Part shown: positions 6,160 to 6,664 of the stretch, in pieces
Layout of the letters: each line of letters begins with the position of its first letter
Position numbering within the stretch: position 1 is the first letter of the stretch
Notes under the pieces: generated by a model
Databases searched by the model: none
What the model was told of the DNA's origin: nothing
Seen by the model: only the letters and a program-made list of their open reading frames with translations
Position numbers and translations under genes: made by a program
Assembly (NCBI GenBank): GCA_023246415.1
Contig: JAHFIK010000024.1
Location: 11,691 to 18,354 of the forward strand
Direction: 5' to 3'
Length of the DNA: 6,664 nt
Source of the DNA: Candidatus Uhrbacteria bacterium
GTDB taxonomy: Bacteria; Patescibacteriota; Patescibacteriia; 2-12-FULL-60-25

Positions 6160-6439
6160 AACGAATGCGTGTATTGGAAACGGTGAAAATCGATTCACGA
6201 GGAGTCCATCGAAGATGGACCGGAGCGATGTGTATCAACGATCTCTCCAATTCATGGGAGAGAGATCAGTGAGCGGCGATCCCGGTGAGGGGAGGCCAAA
6301 CGATCAGCGAATCACGATCACCTGGAAGTGATCTTGTTTTCAGTGTTTCTGATTAATGTCTGGAGTTCATTTTCGGTTGGAATGCCAGAACGATCCGCAG
6401 ATGCGGCCATTCCTTCTTTAGTGGTTGGCAATCCCAATG

Positions 6440-6459
6440 AAAAAACGCTTAACGAAGCG
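6440..6459 (-). terminator. Terminator-like hairpin inside the RNase J leader
   Basis: Read on the minus strand, CGCTT (6459-6455) and AAGCG (6450-6446) form a 5-bp stem with a CGTT loop, followed by six T (6445-6440). The stem is short, so efficiency is uncertain. A second AAGCG at 6480-6476 could pair with the same CGCTT instead, so the hairpin may be conditional. Confidence 0.5.
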
Positions 6460-6478
6460 GAAAACGATGCGATCACGC

Positions 6479-6580
6479 TTACTGCGTTTGCAGTTCAAGG
6501 CGGATTTTCACGTACGATGACGTGTTTTCGTATCCTTCGCGAGCTCCCGAACGGTTCGGGCGTTTGCGAAGAACGGTCAT
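6479..6580 (-). CDS. Candidate 33-residue leader peptide (upstream ORF of RNase J)
   Basis: The ATG at 6578-6580 lies about five bases after the predicted transcription start, so it would be read without an SD, like other genes here. The peptide begins MTVLRKRPNRSGAREG and ends KIRLELQTQ; it is basic, with no membrane segment. Its codons (CGC, CGT, GAA, ACG, CTG) match the neighbouring genes. The TAA stop (6479-6481) overlaps an AAGCG that could compete with the terminator hairpin. A leader-peptide role is an inference, and the ORF may be chance. Confidence 0.28.
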   Translation of the reverse strand: MTVLRKRPNRSGAREGYENTSSYVKIRLELQTQ

Positions 6581-6592
6581 CAATTAAGGACT

Positions 6593-6621
6593 AGTATAGG
6601 GGAGTATGGGGAAATTGTCAA
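6593..6621 (-). promoter_or_regulatory. Consensus sigma70 promoter reading toward RNase J
   Basis: On the minus strand a perfect TTGACA (6616-6621) and TATACT (6593-6598, 5 of 6 match) are exactly 17 bp apart. It is one of the two strongest promoters in the window. No other convincing promoter was found between it and RNase J, so it probably drives that gene through a leader of about 430 bases, unless the 6440 hairpin ends the transcript first. Confidence 0.75.
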
Positions 6622-6626
6622 ACCCC
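6608..6626. promoter_or_regulatory. GGGG-N11-CCCC palindrome over the -35 box (operator candidate)
   Basis: GGGG (6608-6611) and CCCC (6623-6626) flank the TTGACA box symmetrically. It also lies between that promoter and the SD of the possible divergent gene at 6638. A repressor bound here would block the -35. Only the symmetry is seen; the binding role is inferred. Confidence 0.3.
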
Positions 6627-6637
6627 TCAGGAGGAAA

Positions 6638-6664
6638 ATGGCTTCATGGCCACATTGTTTCACT
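6638..6664 (+). CDS. Possible start of a divergent gene, cut by window edge
   Basis: AGGAGG at 6629-6634 is followed by ATG after 3 bases (6638, reading MASWPHCFT) or after 11 bases at a second ATG (6646, reading MATLFH). Either spacing is outside the ideal range but usable. The frame is open to the window end, but only nine codons are visible, so the product cannot be named. Confidence 0.3.

Larger units (their letters stand above)
6440..6586 (-). ncRNA. Candidate small RNA or attenuated leader upstream of RNase J
   Basis: A transcript from the 6593-6621 promoter would start near 6586 and could end at the hairpin with six T at 6440, giving about 147 bases. It would contain a compound hairpin at 6535-6571 (CTTCGC/GCGAAG outside and CCCGAA/TTCGGG inside), a small stem CACGT/ACGTG, and ACTGC-AAAC-GCAGT at 6481-6494. 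I do not recognise a known RNA family. It could be a free small RNA, or the prematurely terminated form of the RNase J mRNA. Confidence 0.4.
6160..6637. other. Long gene-poor region with RNase J leader and divergent signals
   Basis: No well-supported protein gene of normal size is seen here. Read toward RNase J it holds, in order, a consensus promoter (6593-6621), a 33-codon ORF (6479-6580) and a compound hairpin (6535-6571). Next come a terminator-like hairpin (6440-6459) and a second compound hairpin (6379-6413: GGAATG/CATTCC outside, CCGC/GCGG inside). Three more stems follow: 6316-6333 (GATCAC/GTGATC), 6240-6267 (GATCTCTC-type arms) and 6204-6220 (GTCCATC/GATGGAC with a triloop), the last only six bases before the GTG at 6198. 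I did not recognise tRNA, tmRNA, RNase P RNA or SRP RNA signatures in it. Confidence 0.6.

Noticed and set aside
5221..6186. Plus-strand 321-codon frame
   Set aside because: Antisense shadow of RNase J, whose motifs are unambiguous. It has no recognisable domain or ribosome site.
6474..6495. GCAAACGCA resembling the start of a tmRNA tag frame
   Set aside because: No tag ending in ALAA or similar follows, and no tRNA-like ends (GGTTCAA T-loop, paired termini) are present around it.
6328..6594. Plus-strand 88-codon frame starting with GTG
   Set aside because: Its GTG lies within a hairpin arm, no SD precedes it, and it runs antisense to a consensus promoter transcript. No family is recognisable. 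It cannot be excluded completely, but is weaker than the minus-strand reading.
1..6664. CRISPR arrays, insertion sequences, attachment sites or defence genes
   Set aside because: No regularly spaced repeats, transposase or integrase motifs, or terminal inverted repeats with target duplication were seen on either strand.

Overview
The window is a compact bacterial stretch of moderate GC with the standard genetic code. All reading frames are short of overlaps, several genes lack a Shine-Dalgarno (SD) sequence, and secreted or single-pass proteins of unrecognised family are common. That combination, with an RNase J carrying a long disordered N-terminus, would fit a Candidate Phyla Radiation (Patescibacteria) genome. 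This is an inference from style; no lineage-specific marker is present.

Layout. (1) 1-383, minus: the N-terminal part of tryptophanyl-tRNA synthetase (trpS), cut by the window edge, with a plausible promoter only a few bases before its ATG. (2) 466-756, minus: a self-contained unit for a 60-residue two-helix membrane protein, with a near-consensus promoter, an AT-rich upstream stretch, a strong SD and its own terminator. (3) 767-813: a long inverted repeat in the divergent intergenic region. (4) 916-3977, plus: three exported or membrane-anchored proteins in a row. They are a 662-residue surface protein (signal peptide, jelly-roll-like domain, two SbsA-type Ig-like domains, Cys-rich linker, Ca-loop-like motif), a 194-residue single-pass protein, and a 101-residue single-pass protein with a coiled coil and a Pro/Ala tail. 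The second appears to have its own extended -10 promoter. (5) 3997-4029: a strong bidirectional terminator between convergent genes. (6) 4075-6159 or 6198, minus: RNase J with all metallo-beta-lactamase and beta-CASP motifs and a roughly 140-residue basic, Pro-rich N-terminal extension. (7) 6160-6637: a long gene-poor region. Its far end holds a consensus promoter (TTGACA, 17 bp, TATACT) reading toward RNase J, then a 33-codon ORF, hairpins, a terminator-like hairpin with six T, and more hairpins up to the RNase J start. (8) 6638-6664, plus: possibly the first codons of a divergent gene with an SD.

The two most interesting points are as follows. First, the RNase J leader looks like an attenuator or an independent small RNA, with a short ORF whose stop codon sits in one arm of an alternative pairing. 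Second, the 662-residue surface protein ends at a UGA in the middle of what reads as a transmembrane helix. The frame stays open for 36 more codons that complete the helix and add a basic tail. Housekeeping (trpS, RNase J) and cell-surface functions are adjacent, and no metabolic pathway or defence system is visible.
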